A program made the position numbers and the translations under genes. 64,000 nt of DNA, taken from assembly GCA_937944405.1 (NCBI GenBank), contig CALDYR010000142.1, positions 16,470 to 80,469 of the forward strand, given 5' to 3'. Within the stretch, counting starts at the first letter, position 1; the number at the start of each line of letters is the position of its first letter. Positions 47,384 through 57,001 of the stretch are shown piece by piece. The stretch is from an uncultured Pirellulaceae bacterium. GTDB lineage: Bacteria > Planctomycetota > Planctomycetia > Pirellulales > Pirellulaceae. Below the pieces are notes generated by a model, which did no database searches, had not been told where the DNA came from, and saw only the letters and a program-made list of their open reading frames with translations.

Positions 47384-47980
47384 GTTGGTCCCGTGAAAGA
47401 TTAGTTGGCCCATGAAAAACAAATAGCGGCTGCGATTTCTCCCGACCGCCTGTCATGAGCAACCCTATTGTTTCATGCGACCGCCCGTCATTCAAGCCGC
47501 AGGTTTGCCCCGAAAGTCCGCAATGGCCAAAACACTTCGAGTGAAAATGTCGATAATGACGATAAACGAAGCCAAAAGTCCTGATTTGGCTTTGGGATTC
47601 ATTAACGGTTCCTCCGTTTTTGGGCGATTGGCGCGATTCTTAATTGAAATGGTAGCGCCGGCGCTGATTTAGATCTCACTTGGAGATGCGGCCTTCAAAA
47701 CATCACAGTTGCCGGGGTTTGCCCTCAGGGCCGCTGTGAGCATAGATTCCCCGTTGGACCGATCCATTGGAGCTCAGTCGGTCAAGAACCAAAACGTTAA
47801 GGATCTGATCGCCCATACGTCCGTGCCGATGCCCACAGTGCCCAACGCAAAGTGCAACCAATCGATTGGGTGTGTGTAGAAATCGAGCAAGGTTCAGCGG
47901 CGGAGGTGGAATTGCAAATCCAGAATCAACGATGGCAGCCTATTCATTTTCGTTACCGATAATATCTCTGGAAGCCAAGC
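47384..47980. other. 597-bp intergenic region with a possible decayed reading
   Basis: No intact gene. From about 47815 to 47963 the plus strand gives an uninterrupted, protein-like reading (DRPYVRADAHSAQRKVQPID, then WVCVEIEQGSAAEVELQIQN and a WQPIHFRYR end). It has an in-frame stop just upstream and no start codon. I could not identify a family. It may be a remnant. Confidence 0.35.
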
Positions 47981-49165
47981 CTATCGTTTGGGCCAGTTTT
48001 TCAGCTTCATTTTTTTCTTCACGTTTTCGGTGTGCTGGTGATAGTGACGATTCATTTGTTCCAGCAGCCCGCGCGGCGACCACATTTTACTACCGCGTGT
48101 TTTTTCGTCCAAAGGAAGGTCTGCCATCAGGTAAGCAAATCGTCTTGAAAACGCTTCGACTTGTAACGTAAGCAACGCTTCTTCGTGTCCTGTCCAGTCG
48201 CGATGCGCGGCGATGTAGTTTTTGGGCATCTGTTTTGGGTTCAAGTTCATCACGGGAATCGAAGGGTCGATGCTGTGATAGATTTGCGAAAAGAACAGAA
48301 GCTCGCGTCCCATCATGTGTTCGGTGTTCCAGCGCGGCGTGTGCGAGCCATCGTCTGGAACGAAGTTCATTTGTTCGATCGAAAGGCTGGAAAAAACGGC
48401 TCGTGATTGGGCGCAAGATTTTTCTTTTTGCTCAAACAGCGCCCCCAGTTCATCGCTTGGCATTTTCCACCGCTGGTCTGAAAGTTTAATCCACTGTGTG
48501 GCCCCCTTTTCTTCTTTGGCCGCAACAGCGATAACGTTTCGATTCTTGACCGTAACGATTTCAGGGCCGTCGATCGCATTGGTGTTGTCGGCGATCAAAA
48601 CGAATTGGGGGGTTAGTTTTTCGGACAACCGTTTGACCAATTCTCCATCTGTGGACGCGCACTGTGTCGCGACAATAACATCACATGGTGTGTCGTCGGC
48701 CACAATCGTGTCTTCGCGCCAGTCACTGCCAAGGTCCAAAATGACGACGCCATCGATTTGGATCCATGTTGCCAGTTGGCCTTGGTCGCCGAATTTACGT
48801 CGATGCAAAAGCACTGCGTTGCCGGAAATCGGTTCCGAGAACACGCCTTGTTCGCAAGTCGATTGCATTTGGTTATGTTGACGGTGGACCAGCCAAGAGG
48901 TTTCCTGTTCGGCCCCCGGGGAGAGTTGATGCGTTTTTCGGAAGGCGTTCGTTTGCACGTCCGAGAGTTCTCCAATGGTGATCTTGGGGGTGTCGTTGGA
49001 ATCGATCGCGACGCGCAATCCTCCCATCGTTTCGATCGTCCAGCCATTGGGTTCGACGGACACCGCAACCGGATGGCCTCGATCGGCAAAACTAACACCT
49101 GCCCAGGGCAGTAGGCATAGCGTTACGAAGAGATGGCGAAAGGTGAATGTTCGGATCATGTCCAT
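47981..49165 (-). CDS. Secreted DinB-like protein
   Basis: 394 residues. A signal peptide (FTFRHLFVTLCLLPWAGVSFA) is followed by an N-terminal beta-rich domain of unknown type (about 30-240). The C-terminal part (about 255-390) resembles the four-helix DinB/metal-binding fold. It has spaced histidines in TPRWNTEHMMGRE and RHYHQHTENVKKK that could hold a metal. DinB-type folds include thiol-dependent transferases. Secreted members with this N-terminal domain appear to be planctomycete-specific, an inference from memory. It stands alone. Confidence 0.7.
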   Translation of the reverse strand: MDMIRTFTFRHLFVTLCLLPWAGVSFADRGHPVAVSVEPNGWTIETMGGLRVAIDSNDTPKITIGELSDVQTNAFRKTHQLSPGAEQETSWLVHRQHNQMQSTCEQGVFSEPISGNAVLLHRRKFGDQGQLATWIQIDGVVILDLGSDWREDTIVADDTPCDVIVATQCASTDGELVKRLSEKLTPQFVLIADNTNAIDGPEIVTVKNRNVIAVAAKEEKGATQWIKLSDQRWKMPSDELGALFEQKEKSCAQSRAVFSSLSIEQMNFVPDDGSHTPRWNTEHMMGRELLFFSQIYHSIDPSIPVMNLNPKQMPKNYIAAHRDWTGHEEALLTLQVEAFSRRFAYLMADLPLDEKTRGSKMWSPRGLLEQMNRHYHQHTENVKKKMKLKNWPKR

Positions 49166-49331
49166 TTACTTTTTATGGTTTTTTAACGGTGATGTGTCGG
49201 TTCGATGTGTAGATAGATTCTATCGGATCAATTTTTGAAATTGAGCGTCTTAAAAGAAACGTTGCGGCGCGTCGTGTTAGTTCGATGCATGTTGCGATCC
49301 GCACAGTGGTTAGCGGAAAATGGAAAACAAG

Positions 49332-49347
49332 TTGAAATCGATTTCAA
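49332..49347. promoter_or_regulatory. LacI-type palindromic operator upstream of the lacI-family gene
   Basis: A perfect 16-bp palindrome, TTGAAATCGATTTCAA, has a central CG, the hallmark of LacI/GalR operators. Its core GAAAtCGaTTTC matches GAAAcCGgTTTC before the GH3 gene. It lies 205 bp before the regulator start. The rest of 49166-49552 shows no convincing gene. Confidence 0.65.
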
Positions 49348-49552
49348 ATCTTGAGGTGCCATTAGGCTGGTTTAATGCTTCCGAATATACCCGAACCGTG
49401 ATCGTTTCTATGCGATGTTGTACTGGTTCCAGTGATCTAAGTACTTTAGGAGAGGGAATGTGTTACTATTTTCTCATTGCATGTAAGCGAACTTTTAAAA
49501 GGCTTTGAGCGTTGACGATTTTTGTAACCAGCAATCCCCGAGGGGAGATCAA

Positions 49553-50557
49553 TTGAAGTCAAAAAAAGCAACCATCGACGACATCGCTAAACGTGCCAAC
49601 GTGTCCAAGAGCACCGTTTCGCGAGTACTCAACGATACTACTCCCGTCCATGAAGCCAAACGCGTCGCGGTCGAAGCGGCAATGAAAGAGCTGGACTTTA
49701 AGCCCAATGTTTTCGCGCGGTCACTGGCCGGCGGGCAATCGAAAACAATCGGTGTCCTGACACAGCATCTTGGAAGTCCGTTTTACGACACCATTTCTCA
49801 GGGCGTTATCGCACATCTTTCGGGAACCAGCTATTGGCCACTGTTTGCCGACGGGAATGATGAACCGGAAACCGCAGCCGAAGCGGTAGAGAATTTGCTG
49901 GGACGGAGAATCGACGGGCTGATTTTCATCGGGGGTATGTTGACCGAGCAAAAACTTATCGAGTTCAACAATCGTGTCCCGACGTTTGTGGTGGGGTTGG
50001 AACTTTTGACGATGACCGACCACTGCATCAGTGTGAACAACGAACTGGCCGCATTCAACGCCACGAAGCATCTGATCGACCTCGGTCACAGGTCCATTGT
50101 CCACATCACCGGTATCAGCAACCACATTGACGCGGTGCGTCGTTTAGAAGGCTATCAAAGAGCCCTTACAGAATCGGGAATAAAGATCGATCCGGAACTG
50201 ATTTGCGAAGGTATGTTCGATGGTCAGTCGGGGCATGATGCGGTGATGAAATTGTTGGATCGTGGCAAGCAGTTCACCGCCGTGTTCGCCGCCAATGATG
50301 TCTGTGCGATGGGCGCTAAACTCGCCTTGAGCCGGAGATCGCTTTCGGTGCCTGATGATGTTTCGGTGATCGGATTTGACGACCAACATGAAGCCTCGTT
50401 CACGGTGCCACCGATGACAACGGTGAGGCAGCCGGCCTTCGAAATGGGCGTTGCGGCGGCTACCGCGATGGTGGCGATGATCAACAAGAAAAGTTTCACA
50501 TTGCCCCAGCTTCCGGCCGAAGTCACCGTCCGCGAGTCTACGGCGAAAGCGCATTAG
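49553..50557 (+). CDS. LacI/GalR family transcriptional regulator
   Basis: 334 residues. The N-terminal helix-turn-helix is ATIDDIAKRANVSKSTVSRVLND, with the hinge helix in FKPNVFARSLAGG. The periplasmic-binding-like domain has IGVLTQHLGSPFYDTISQGV, DGLIFIGG, HLIDLGHRSIVHITG, FAANDVCAMGAKLAL and DVSVIGFDD. TTG at 49553 has a strong Shine-Dalgarno sequence (GGGGAG, 5 nt spacing); TTG at 49505 is a less likely start. The effector is probably a gluco-oligosaccharide, inferred from the GH3 gene 1 kb downstream and the shared operators. Confidence 0.93.
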   Translation: MKSKKATIDDIAKRANVSKSTVSRVLNDTTPVHEAKRVAVEAAMKELDFKPNVFARSLAGGQSKTIGVLTQHLGSPFYDTISQGVIAHLSGTSYWPLFADGNDEPETAAEAVENLLGRRIDGLIFIGGMLTEQKLIEFNNRVPTFVVGLELLTMTDHCISVNNELAAFNATKHLIDLGHRSIVHITGISNHIDAVRRLEGYQRALTESGIKIDPELICEGMFDGQSGHDAVMKLLDRGKQFTAVFAANDVCAMGAKLALSRRSLSVPDDVSVIGFDDQHEASFTVPPMTTVRQPAFEMGVAAATAMVAMINKKSFTLPQLPAEVTVRESTAKAH

Positions 50558-50798
50558 CGCGTACGCCGCGCGTAGAAGAGTTGGGCAATTCGGCGTTTTT
50601 CCCAAGCATCATGTCGTAGCGGCGAATCGTAGACGCCACAATTGAGCGGAATGAGTTTCGGTGATGATCGGCGACGGCCGCAAAGTCCCCCGATGAAACG
50701 TTGAGAGTTGGGGAATTGGACCGGGGCTATGAATTTTCCACTTGACAGTTTTTACCCTATCGAACATATTTCGCGGTTCCAAAAACCGAGGAAAAACA

Positions 50799-51146
50799 AT
50801 GAAAATACACGCTGGCGATACAATTCAGGTTATTAGCGGTCGCGACAAGACCGTTACGGGTAAGGTAATTTCGGTCAATCACAAGACCGATACGTTGTTG
50901 GTGGAAGGTGTAAACATGGTTTATCGCCACGTCAAACCCAGCCAACGCAATCCTCAAGGCGGTCGTCTGCATAAAGAGATGCCGATCCGCTCTTGCAAAG
51001 TCATGGCGGTCTGCCCCAAGACCAGCAAACCTACCCGCATCGGCTACCGTTATTTAGACAACGGCAGCAAGGAGCGATTTGCTCGGGTAAGTGGCGCCTC
51101 AATGGGCGAAATTTCGCCCGCTAAAGCCAGCTACGCGAAGAAGTAG
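50799..51146 (+). CDS. rplX: 50S ribosomal protein L24
   Basis: 115 residues. The KOW motif begins the protein (MKIHAGDTIQVISGRDKTVTGKV). The basic strand VNMVYRHVKPSQRNPQGG is typical of L24, which nucleates 50S assembly. GAGGAA precedes the ATG by 5-6 nt. In most bacteria rplX lies between rplN and rplE in the S10/spc operon. Here it stands alone between a LacI regulator and a glucosidase, with no ribosomal neighbours. Confidence 0.95.
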   Translation: MKIHAGDTIQVISGRDKTVTGKVISVNHKTDTLLVEGVNMVYRHVKPSQRNPQGGRLHKEMPIRSCKVMAVCPKTSKPTRIGYRYLDNGSKERFARVSGASMGEISPAKASYAKK

Positions 51147-51248
51147 GCGCTTCGAGGGGAACTCAGAACATCAATCGATGCAGCTTGTATAGATTTGTTT
51201 GGCTCGGTTCCGATTCGACTTGCTGGAAAATTTTTTTGAAACACGCAG

Positions 51249-51285
51249 AGGCCAATCTGATTGCAGATGTGGCCTTGTTTCTTTT
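51249..51285 (+). terminator. Probable terminator downstream of rplX
   Basis: AGGCCAATCTG (51249-51259) pairs with CAGATGTGGCCT (51264-51275) with a one-base bulge, followed by TTGTTTCTTTT. It lies about 100 bp after the rplX stop, in the gap 51147-51610. Confidence 0.5.
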
Positions 51286-51572
51286 GTGCAAACGGCGGTC
51301 AGTGCCCAAATGCCCGTGCGTAATTTAGTCAGCACCCGGTCACTGCGTTTTCACGCAAACGCGCCGTTATCTGACCGGTGGCCTTACCGGCAGAGCGAAA
51401 CGACAAAGCGAAACCGCGGATCTAAAGTGTCCTCCGACGCGGTGGGGAATCGGGAGAAGCCCGTGATTGCTTGTTTTGTCCTCCGCTGAACGGCTTTGAG
51501 GTGTTGTTTCTTTCACCATACGCCCGTCAAACCCGCGATAGGACATTGCGGTTAACCAGCCAACTACTAGTA

Positions 51573-51590
51573 TAAGAAACCGGTTTCTTA
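51573..51590. promoter_or_regulatory. LacI-type operator over the GH3 promoter
   Basis: A perfect 18-bp palindrome, TAAGAAACCGGTTTCTTA, with central CG, ending 20 bp before the ATG. A TATAAG sequence (51571-51576), a likely -10, overlaps its left arm, so binding would block transcription. The core matches known LacI-family sites such as the AscG-type TGAAACCGGTTTCA. Confidence 0.7.
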
Positions 51591-51610
51591 CTCGTTTTCT
51601 GGAGCTCTTG

Positions 51611-54181
51611 ATGCAATTCCCGCGTTTTCAATTTGTGCTGGTCGCGTTTTTTGCGCAAATTCTTTTCTTTCCCAACCTGAGCAAAGGATTCCAAACCCAA
51701 GTGGAATTGCCGTCTGGGACTCAGCCGACACAAACCTCTGAATACGTCAAAGGCGCGATCAACCCGGAAATTTGGCGGGAAACCCAAGGCCCTATCGCTC
51801 CCGATCCAACCCTCGAACTGCGTATCGATAGTTTGCTGGAGAAGATGACGTTGCGTCAGAAAGTCGGTCAGATCATTCAGGGCGATATCAGTACGGTATC
51901 GCCAGCAGACATTAAAAAGTACCCGCTAGGTTCGATTCTCAACGGGGGGAACTCAGCTCCCGGAGGAGACAATCGAGCGCCGGCCGAAAAATGGTTGGCG
52001 TTGGCTGACGACTATTACGAAGCCAGTAAGCAGTGTGATTTAGAAGGCGGCCCTTTCATTCCGATGATCTGGGGAACCGACGCCGTTCATGGGCATAACA
52101 ATATTGTGGGCGCGACGTTTTTCCCCCATAACATCGGACTAGGGTGTGCCCGCAATCCGCAGCTCCTTGGGAAGATCGGCGCGATCACGGCACTCGAAAC
52201 GCGTGTGACCGGTTTAGAGTGGACTTTCGCGCCGACCGTCGCCATTGTGCGGGACGATCGTTGGGGCCGAACTTACGAAGGTTACTCCGAAGCCCCCGAA
52301 GTCACCGTCAGCTACGTCGCCGAACTGGTGAAGGGAATTCAAGGCGAAGCCGGGTCCAGCGCCTTTCTCAAAGGACCCCATGTGATTTCCACCGCCAAAC
52401 ATTTTTGCGGCGATGGCGGCACTGCCGGAGGCAAAGACCAAGGCGACAATCTAATGTCGGAGTACGACTTGATGAACCTTCAGGCGGCGCCCTATCCGGT
52501 GGCTGTTGAGGCCGGCGTGCAGTGCGTGATGGCATCGTTTTCTAGCTGGCAAGGGAAAAAACTACATGGCCATAAAGGTCTGCTGACCGACGTTTTGAAA
52601 GGGCGCATGAACTTTGATGGTTTCGTCGTCGGCGATTGGGAAGGCCATGGGCAACTGCCAGGTTGCACCAACACCGATTGCTTGGCCGGCCTCAATGCGG
52701 GTTTAGATATGTATATGGCTTCGGGGAGTTGGAAGGGTCTGTTTGAGACGACTTTAAAACAAGCCGAAAACGGCGAAGTGGATATGGATCGTCTCAACGA
52801 TGCAGTCCGCCGAATCCTGCGAGTCAAGCTCCGATCGGGTTTGATGGAAGCCGGGAAACCCTCAAACCGTCCTTTCGCCGGTCAATTCGATCAGCTTGGA
52901 AAACCTGAACACCGGGCCGTGGCGAGGCAAGCGGTGCGCGAGTCCTTAGTGTTGTTGAAGAATAATGGCAATTGCTTGCCGTTGTCGCCGTCGTCAACCA
53001 TTTTGGTCGCCGGCGATGGTGCGGATGACATCGGGAAACAAAGCGGCGGTTGGTCGTTGACGTGGCAGGGAACGGGGAACACAAAACAAGACTTTCCCGG
53101 CGGCTCGTCAGTATATGACGGCATTAAACAGAAGGTAAAAACCGCCGGTGGAAAAGCCATTTTAGCGGTCGATGGCCAAACCGAGGAAAAGATTGATGCG
53201 GCGGTCGTGGTATTTGGGGAAGACCCCTACGCCGAATTCCAAGGCGACCTCAAATCGCTGGCATACAGTCCCAGCGATGATGCCGATTACCAATTGCTGA
53301 AGAAATTCAAGGACGCAGGGATTCCAACGGTCGCCGTGTTTATTAGCGGTCGACCGATGTGGGTCAACCGCGAACTTAACGCCTGTGATGCGTTTGTGGC
53401 CGCTTGGTTGCCAGGATCTGAAGGCGTTGGGATCGCTGACGTGATTATGAAATCTTCTGACCCAAACAACCAGCATGACTTCAAAGGCAAACTGTCTTAT
53501 TCATGGCCAAAGTTGCCCAACCAAACACCGCTGAACATCGGCAGCCGAGATTATGATCCGTTATTTGAATATGGATTTGGTTTGACATACGCCGACAATA
53601 CGGAACTGGCTGTTCTTTCGGAGGACCCCGGTGCAGCTTTGGTCGGTGCGAGTTCGGCGACTTTTTTCGCCAACGGGAAAGCGATCGCGCCATGGCGAAT
53701 GTATCTGGTCGACGGTGATGAGATAACCGAAGTCCAACAGAATCGGCAAACCTCGGTTCACCAGAATCTTGAAGTGTTTTCCGAAGATGATTCGGCCCAA
53801 GAAGACGTCAAGACTTTGCAGTTCAGGGGCCCTGCCTCGTTCCGAGTTTCTGCCCCGGCGGTTGATCTTTCGGGCCAATCGACCGGAGACATGGCGTTGT
53901 ACCTGCGATACCGAATCAATGAAAAACCCGAAGGCGATTTAAGACTCGCCATCCAAGGGCCTGCTGAATTGGGTATCCAATCCTTTGCTGGCGAGATCAC
54001 TGACGCCGAAATTGGTCAGTGGAAGGAGCTGTCTGTGAAGTTGTCTTGCTTCTGCGTTTCGGAGAAACTGACCAAAGTAACGTCGCCCTTGGTAATCAAA
54101 TCCACCGGAAAGGCGTCGGTGAGCATCTCCGATGTGCGTTTGGTTGCCAACGAAGGGCAAGCCAAATGTTTGCAACCTTGA
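51611..54181 (+). CDS. Glycoside hydrolase family 3 beta-glucosidase (ExoP-like glucohydrolase)
   Basis: 856 residues with a signal peptide (about 1-26). The GH3 barrel starts LLEKMTLRQKVGQIIQGD and contains WGTDAVHGHNN, TFAPTVAIVRDDRWGRTYEGY and HVISTAKHFCGDGGT. The nucleophile Asp342 is in FDGFVVGDWEGHGQ. The second domain has LVLLKNNGNCLPL and the GSEGVGIADV loop. The last ~190 residues are the beta-sandwich seen in ExoP-type 1,4-beta-D-glucan glucohydrolases. It probably releases glucose from cello- or laminari-oligosaccharides in the periplasm. GGAG precedes the ATG. Confidence 0.93.
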   Translation: MQFPRFQFVLVAFFAQILFFPNLSKGFQTQVELPSGTQPTQTSEYVKGAINPEIWRETQGPIAPDPTLELRIDSLLEKMTLRQKVGQIIQGDISTVSPADIKKYPLGSILNGGNSAPGGDNRAPAEKWLALADDYYEASKQCDLEGGPFIPMIWGTDAVHGHNNIVGATFFPHNIGLGCARNPQLLGKIGAITALETRVTGLEWTFAPTVAIVRDDRWGRTYEGYSEAPEVTVSYVAELVKGIQGEAGSSAFLKGPHVISTAKHFCGDGGTAGGKDQGDNLMSEYDLMNLQAAPYPVAVEAGVQCVMASFSSWQGKKLHGHKGLLTDVLKGRMNFDGFVVGDWEGHGQLPGCTNTDCLAGLNAGLDMYMASGSWKGLFETTLKQAENGEVDMDRLNDAVRRILRVKLRSGLMEAGKPSNRPFAGQFDQLGKPEHRAVARQAVRESLVLLKNNGNCLPLSPSSTILVAGDGADDIGKQSGGWSLTWQGTGNTKQDFPGGSSVYDGIKQKVKTAGGKAILAVDGQTEEKIDAAVVVFGEDPYAEFQGDLKSLAYSPSDDADYQLLKKFKDAGIPTVAVFISGRPMWVNRELNACDAFVAAWLPGSEGVGIADVIMKSSDPNNQHDFKGKLSYSWPKLPNQTPLNIGSRDYDPLFEYGFGLTYADNTELAVLSEDPGAALVGASSATFFANGKAIAPWRMYLVDGDEITEVQQNRQTSVHQNLEVFSEDDSAQEDVKTLQFRGPASFRVSAPAVDLSGQSTGDMALYLRYRINEKPEGDLRLAIQGPAELGIQSFAGEITDAEIGQWKELSVKLSCFCVSEKLTKVTSPLVIKSTGKASVSISDVRLVANEGQAKCLQP

Positions 54182-54465
54182 ATCGTGGTTGGTAATCCTT
54201 CGGCGGTCAGAAACCGCGGCGCACTGGGCGGGCCGACCGAAATTTCTTGGAGGATGCCACGCCCAATGATTGAGTTGCATGGGTCAGTGATGACGACCGG
54301 GCTGTTGGGCACCATACCAGCAGATTTCCGGATCGGTCAAAATCAGTGAAGCCCATCACAGCCAAGCAACAAAGGTCTATCATGTCCGCATTTACTGGTT
54401 AGATTTAGGCAATCGAACGCATCGATAGTGAGGTTCTTTCGCCTTGATTTTCCAGGAGACATTAA

Positions 54466-55500
54466 ATGTCATGTTCGTCACGTTTCTATAGTATTACGAT
54501 CTGTCTTGTCGGCTGTATGATTGCAGGGCACATGTGCGTCTCCAGCGGTGAAGCGATCGCTCAAAGCGCGCGGCGGACCGCTGGCAGTAGTTCAAGAGGC
54601 AGTGTTGCACCACGTCCCGCCGTTCGCCGACCCCAAACCGGCAGCAGTACCCGCGGTGCGACTGCGGGTTCAAGTTACCGAGGTGGCGGAAGTAGCAGCA
54701 AAAACCAAGAAGTCCAAACCCGCGGATTTGCGTTGGTTGAATTGTTTACCTCAGAAGGTTATCGAAACTTTGTCAGAGCTCAACGACACGTCGAATGGGT
54801 CGAAAAAACTGGCATGTCGCGTAACCTTCCGGTCTACACGCTGGCTTTTCACGTTGATCGTTTGAACGATGAAACATTCAAAGACCCCTATTCAACGAAG
54901 GACGCCACCGCTCGGCAGGAAACCTACGCCAATGCTTATGCCAGAGGCTCAGTTGTTGCGCCGCTGACGATCATCAACGGAGAAGCGAAGCTGCCAGGTT
55001 CGCGCACCACGGCCAAAGACTTTATCAATGCGGCCCTCGGTTCGAATCCGACAACCGAGAACTCAGGTATCCTCATCGAAGCTCGACATTCTCAAGGTAC
55101 TGTTGCGGTTAATTGTGCAATGGCTGGTTGGCAGAACGACGACCGCGTGAACGTCGCTTTGGTTCAAAAAGAAGCGACCCACGAAATCACTACTGGAGAA
55201 TTCGCGGGCCAGTCGGTCACTCACACCAACGTTGTGCGCGACTACAAAGTTGTCGATGGTCCCAATGCACAAGGCGTTATCGCGACAACACTAATGCTAC
55301 CTCAAGACGTCGACGCGGATCAGTTCCACGTCGTCGTTTACGCTCAATCAAGCACCACTGGTATGATTCGGTCGGCTTCTATCGCGGCGTTGCAACCGGC
55401 GGTTGAATCATCCGAACCGGTTGCCTCAGTTGCCGCCAATGGTGAAAATGTAGATCGCGATTCTGGATCTAATTCAGCAAACAACACCCCTGGTTTATAA
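54466..55500 (+). CDS. DUF1223 family secreted protein lacking the usual cysteine pair
   Basis: 344 residues with a signal peptide and a Ser/Arg/Gly-rich linker (about 35-85). The DUF1223 domain follows: ALVELFTSEGYRNF, VYTLAFHVDRLND, FKDPYSTKDATARQETYANAY and VVAPLTIINGEAKLPGS. This family has a thioredoxin-like fold and normally reads SEGCSSCPPAD at the first motif. Here the two cysteines are replaced (EGYRNFVRAQ), so thiol chemistry is unlikely. An AGGAG Shine-Dalgarno sequence stands 7 nt before the ATG. Single gene. Confidence 0.8.
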   Translation: MSCSSRFYSITICLVGCMIAGHMCVSSGEAIAQSARRTAGSSSRGSVAPRPAVRRPQTGSSTRGATAGSSYRGGGSSSKNQEVQTRGFALVELFTSEGYRNFVRAQRHVEWVEKTGMSRNLPVYTLAFHVDRLNDETFKDPYSTKDATARQETYANAYARGSVVAPLTIINGEAKLPGSRTTAKDFINAALGSNPTTENSGILIEARHSQGTVAVNCAMAGWQNDDRVNVALVQKEATHEITTGEFAGQSVTHTNVVRDYKVVDGPNAQGVIATTLMLPQDVDADQFHVVVYAQSSTTGMIRSASIAALQPAVESSEPVASVAANGENVDRDSGSNSANNTPGL

Positions 55501-55528
55501 GGGCTGTCGACTATCGTGGCGTGATGTA

Positions 55529-56719
55529 TTAACGCCGCGGCGGAAGGGGGGCGATCGGTGTTAACCGGTCGTAACTGGCCCGCCGGTGCGTCGGGGCGTC
55601 GTAAGATTCAGCGGAGTCGGCCCCAGCCGATAGGTCCGCGATTAAACGTTCTGCTTTTCGAAGTCGGAGTTCTAGAATTTTAAAATCAACTGGGGTGATG
55701 CGGTCTTCTTCTGCGGCCACGGTTTTGCGAACGAATTGGTTGGACACTTTTCGTACCGTAGAACGGGGTGGGATCGGGAGCGGTTTAGGCTGGTCACGTC
55801 GGGTAACGATCAATTGATTTTTCTCATCGGTCGCGTGGTTTTCATTGATCTGTGTTTGAATGATGCTCAAGCAGTGCTTCAACTCAGTGGAACTTTCGGT
55901 CATCTTTTCAATTTGCTGAAAGTTTCGGTTCACGTTGTTGTAAATCGGGTTTAGCCACTGAAACAATTTTCGTTGATTGGATTCGATGTAGCTGTATTGG
56001 AGTAAACGACCACGCATGACTGCCAGTTCCGATTCATGAGCGGATTTGATCTGCACGATTTTGGCTTCGGCGGCGATCTGTGCGTTTACAACAGCCAGTT
56101 GCATTGCCGATTTGATGGCGGCGGCTTTTTGTGTGTGGCTCAAATCGTTGGATGCTAAGGCATCACTGAGCAACGTTGCCATTTGGTCGCAGTAATTCTC
56201 AATACCCTTTTCCATCGTAACTTCATCGGATTGAAGTTTGTTGATCATGTCTTCGTCAACAAATTCATCGGGGGTTGCGTAGTCTTCGATATTGGGCACC
56301 GGTGGAATCGCATCGGTGCTGCGAACGTCGTAAGAACAGGCCAGCGGATGGTTGGTTTCGCAGTCATCTGAAACGCCGATCGGAATTTCGGGATGGGCCA
56401 GATGGGTGCAGACTTTTTCGGTCAGGTCGCAGTGTTGGCATTGAACCGACTTCGAAGCATTGCCGCAATGATTCAGCTTGCAATCGTTGGATTGATCGCA
56501 TGACAGAAATGGTTTTGTAAAAGCAACTTCTTTCATCTTCTGGAGATCTGAGAGCACCTCAGAAAAAATATCAGAAGTTAGATTGTGATCGGGGAGAAGA
56601 GCGTTTTGGGCAATCGCTGCGTGCGGAAGAATAAACACGCTCAACACGTACGCGGCGGTTACCGAGGCTGCGGTCAATACACGGGCCGTAAGGCCTGCTG
56701 ATTTCTGTGTTCCAGACAT
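55529..56719 (-). CDS. Secreted cysteine-rich helical protein, unknown
   Basis: 396 residues from ATG 56719 (AGGA upstream). A signal peptide (TAAYVLSVFILPHAAIAQ) is followed by a cysteine cluster at about 85-130 (SCDQSNDCKLNHC, VQCQHCDLTEKVC) and further cysteines at about 135-160. A long helical stretch follows (about 175-300, GIENYCDQMATLLSDALASND...). The tail is proline- and arginine-rich. The cluster could form disulfides or bind metal. I know no family. It is convergent with the DUF1223 gene. Confidence 0.7.
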   Translation of the reverse strand: MSGTQKSAGLTARVLTAASVTAAYVLSVFILPHAAIAQNALLPDHNLTSDIFSEVLSDLQKMKEVAFTKPFLSCDQSNDCKLNHCGNASKSVQCQHCDLTEKVCTHLAHPEIPIGVSDDCETNHPLACSYDVRSTDAIPPVPNIEDYATPDEFVDEDMINKLQSDEVTMEKGIENYCDQMATLLSDALASNDLSHTQKAAAIKSAMQLAVVNAQIAAEAKIVQIKSAHESELAVMRGRLLQYSYIESNQRKLFQWLNPIYNNVNRNFQQIEKMTESSTELKHCLSIIQTQINENHATDEKNQLIVTRRDQPKPLPIPPRSTVRKVSNQFVRKTVAAEEDRITPVDFKILELRLRKAERLIADLSAGADSAESYDAPTHRRASYDRLTPIAPLPPRR

Positions 56720-57001
56720 CGTTAAATCCTTTAACTTGATAAATCTGCGATCCTGCAATTCCATTGTGATAACCGCGAACGTTTTTCAAAACAATACGAA
56801 TCTGATTTCTTTTCTAGGGTCAAAAGACACCAATAAAAGTGCTGGCAGCGCACCGATACCACCGGCGTACTTGGTGCCGAAGTGGTAATCTCAATTATTG
56901 ATTCAGATCCGTCTTTGTGAAAACGTGGTTGCCGTCATATAATTCATTGACACATTCAGCCGATTGAAAAGGTCGGAAAATTGGGAAAAGGAGTTTCCAC
57001 G

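Noticed and set aside
51199..51489. A 96-codon frame between rplX and the GH3 gene
   Set aside because: It runs through the rplX terminator hairpin and has no recognisable features.
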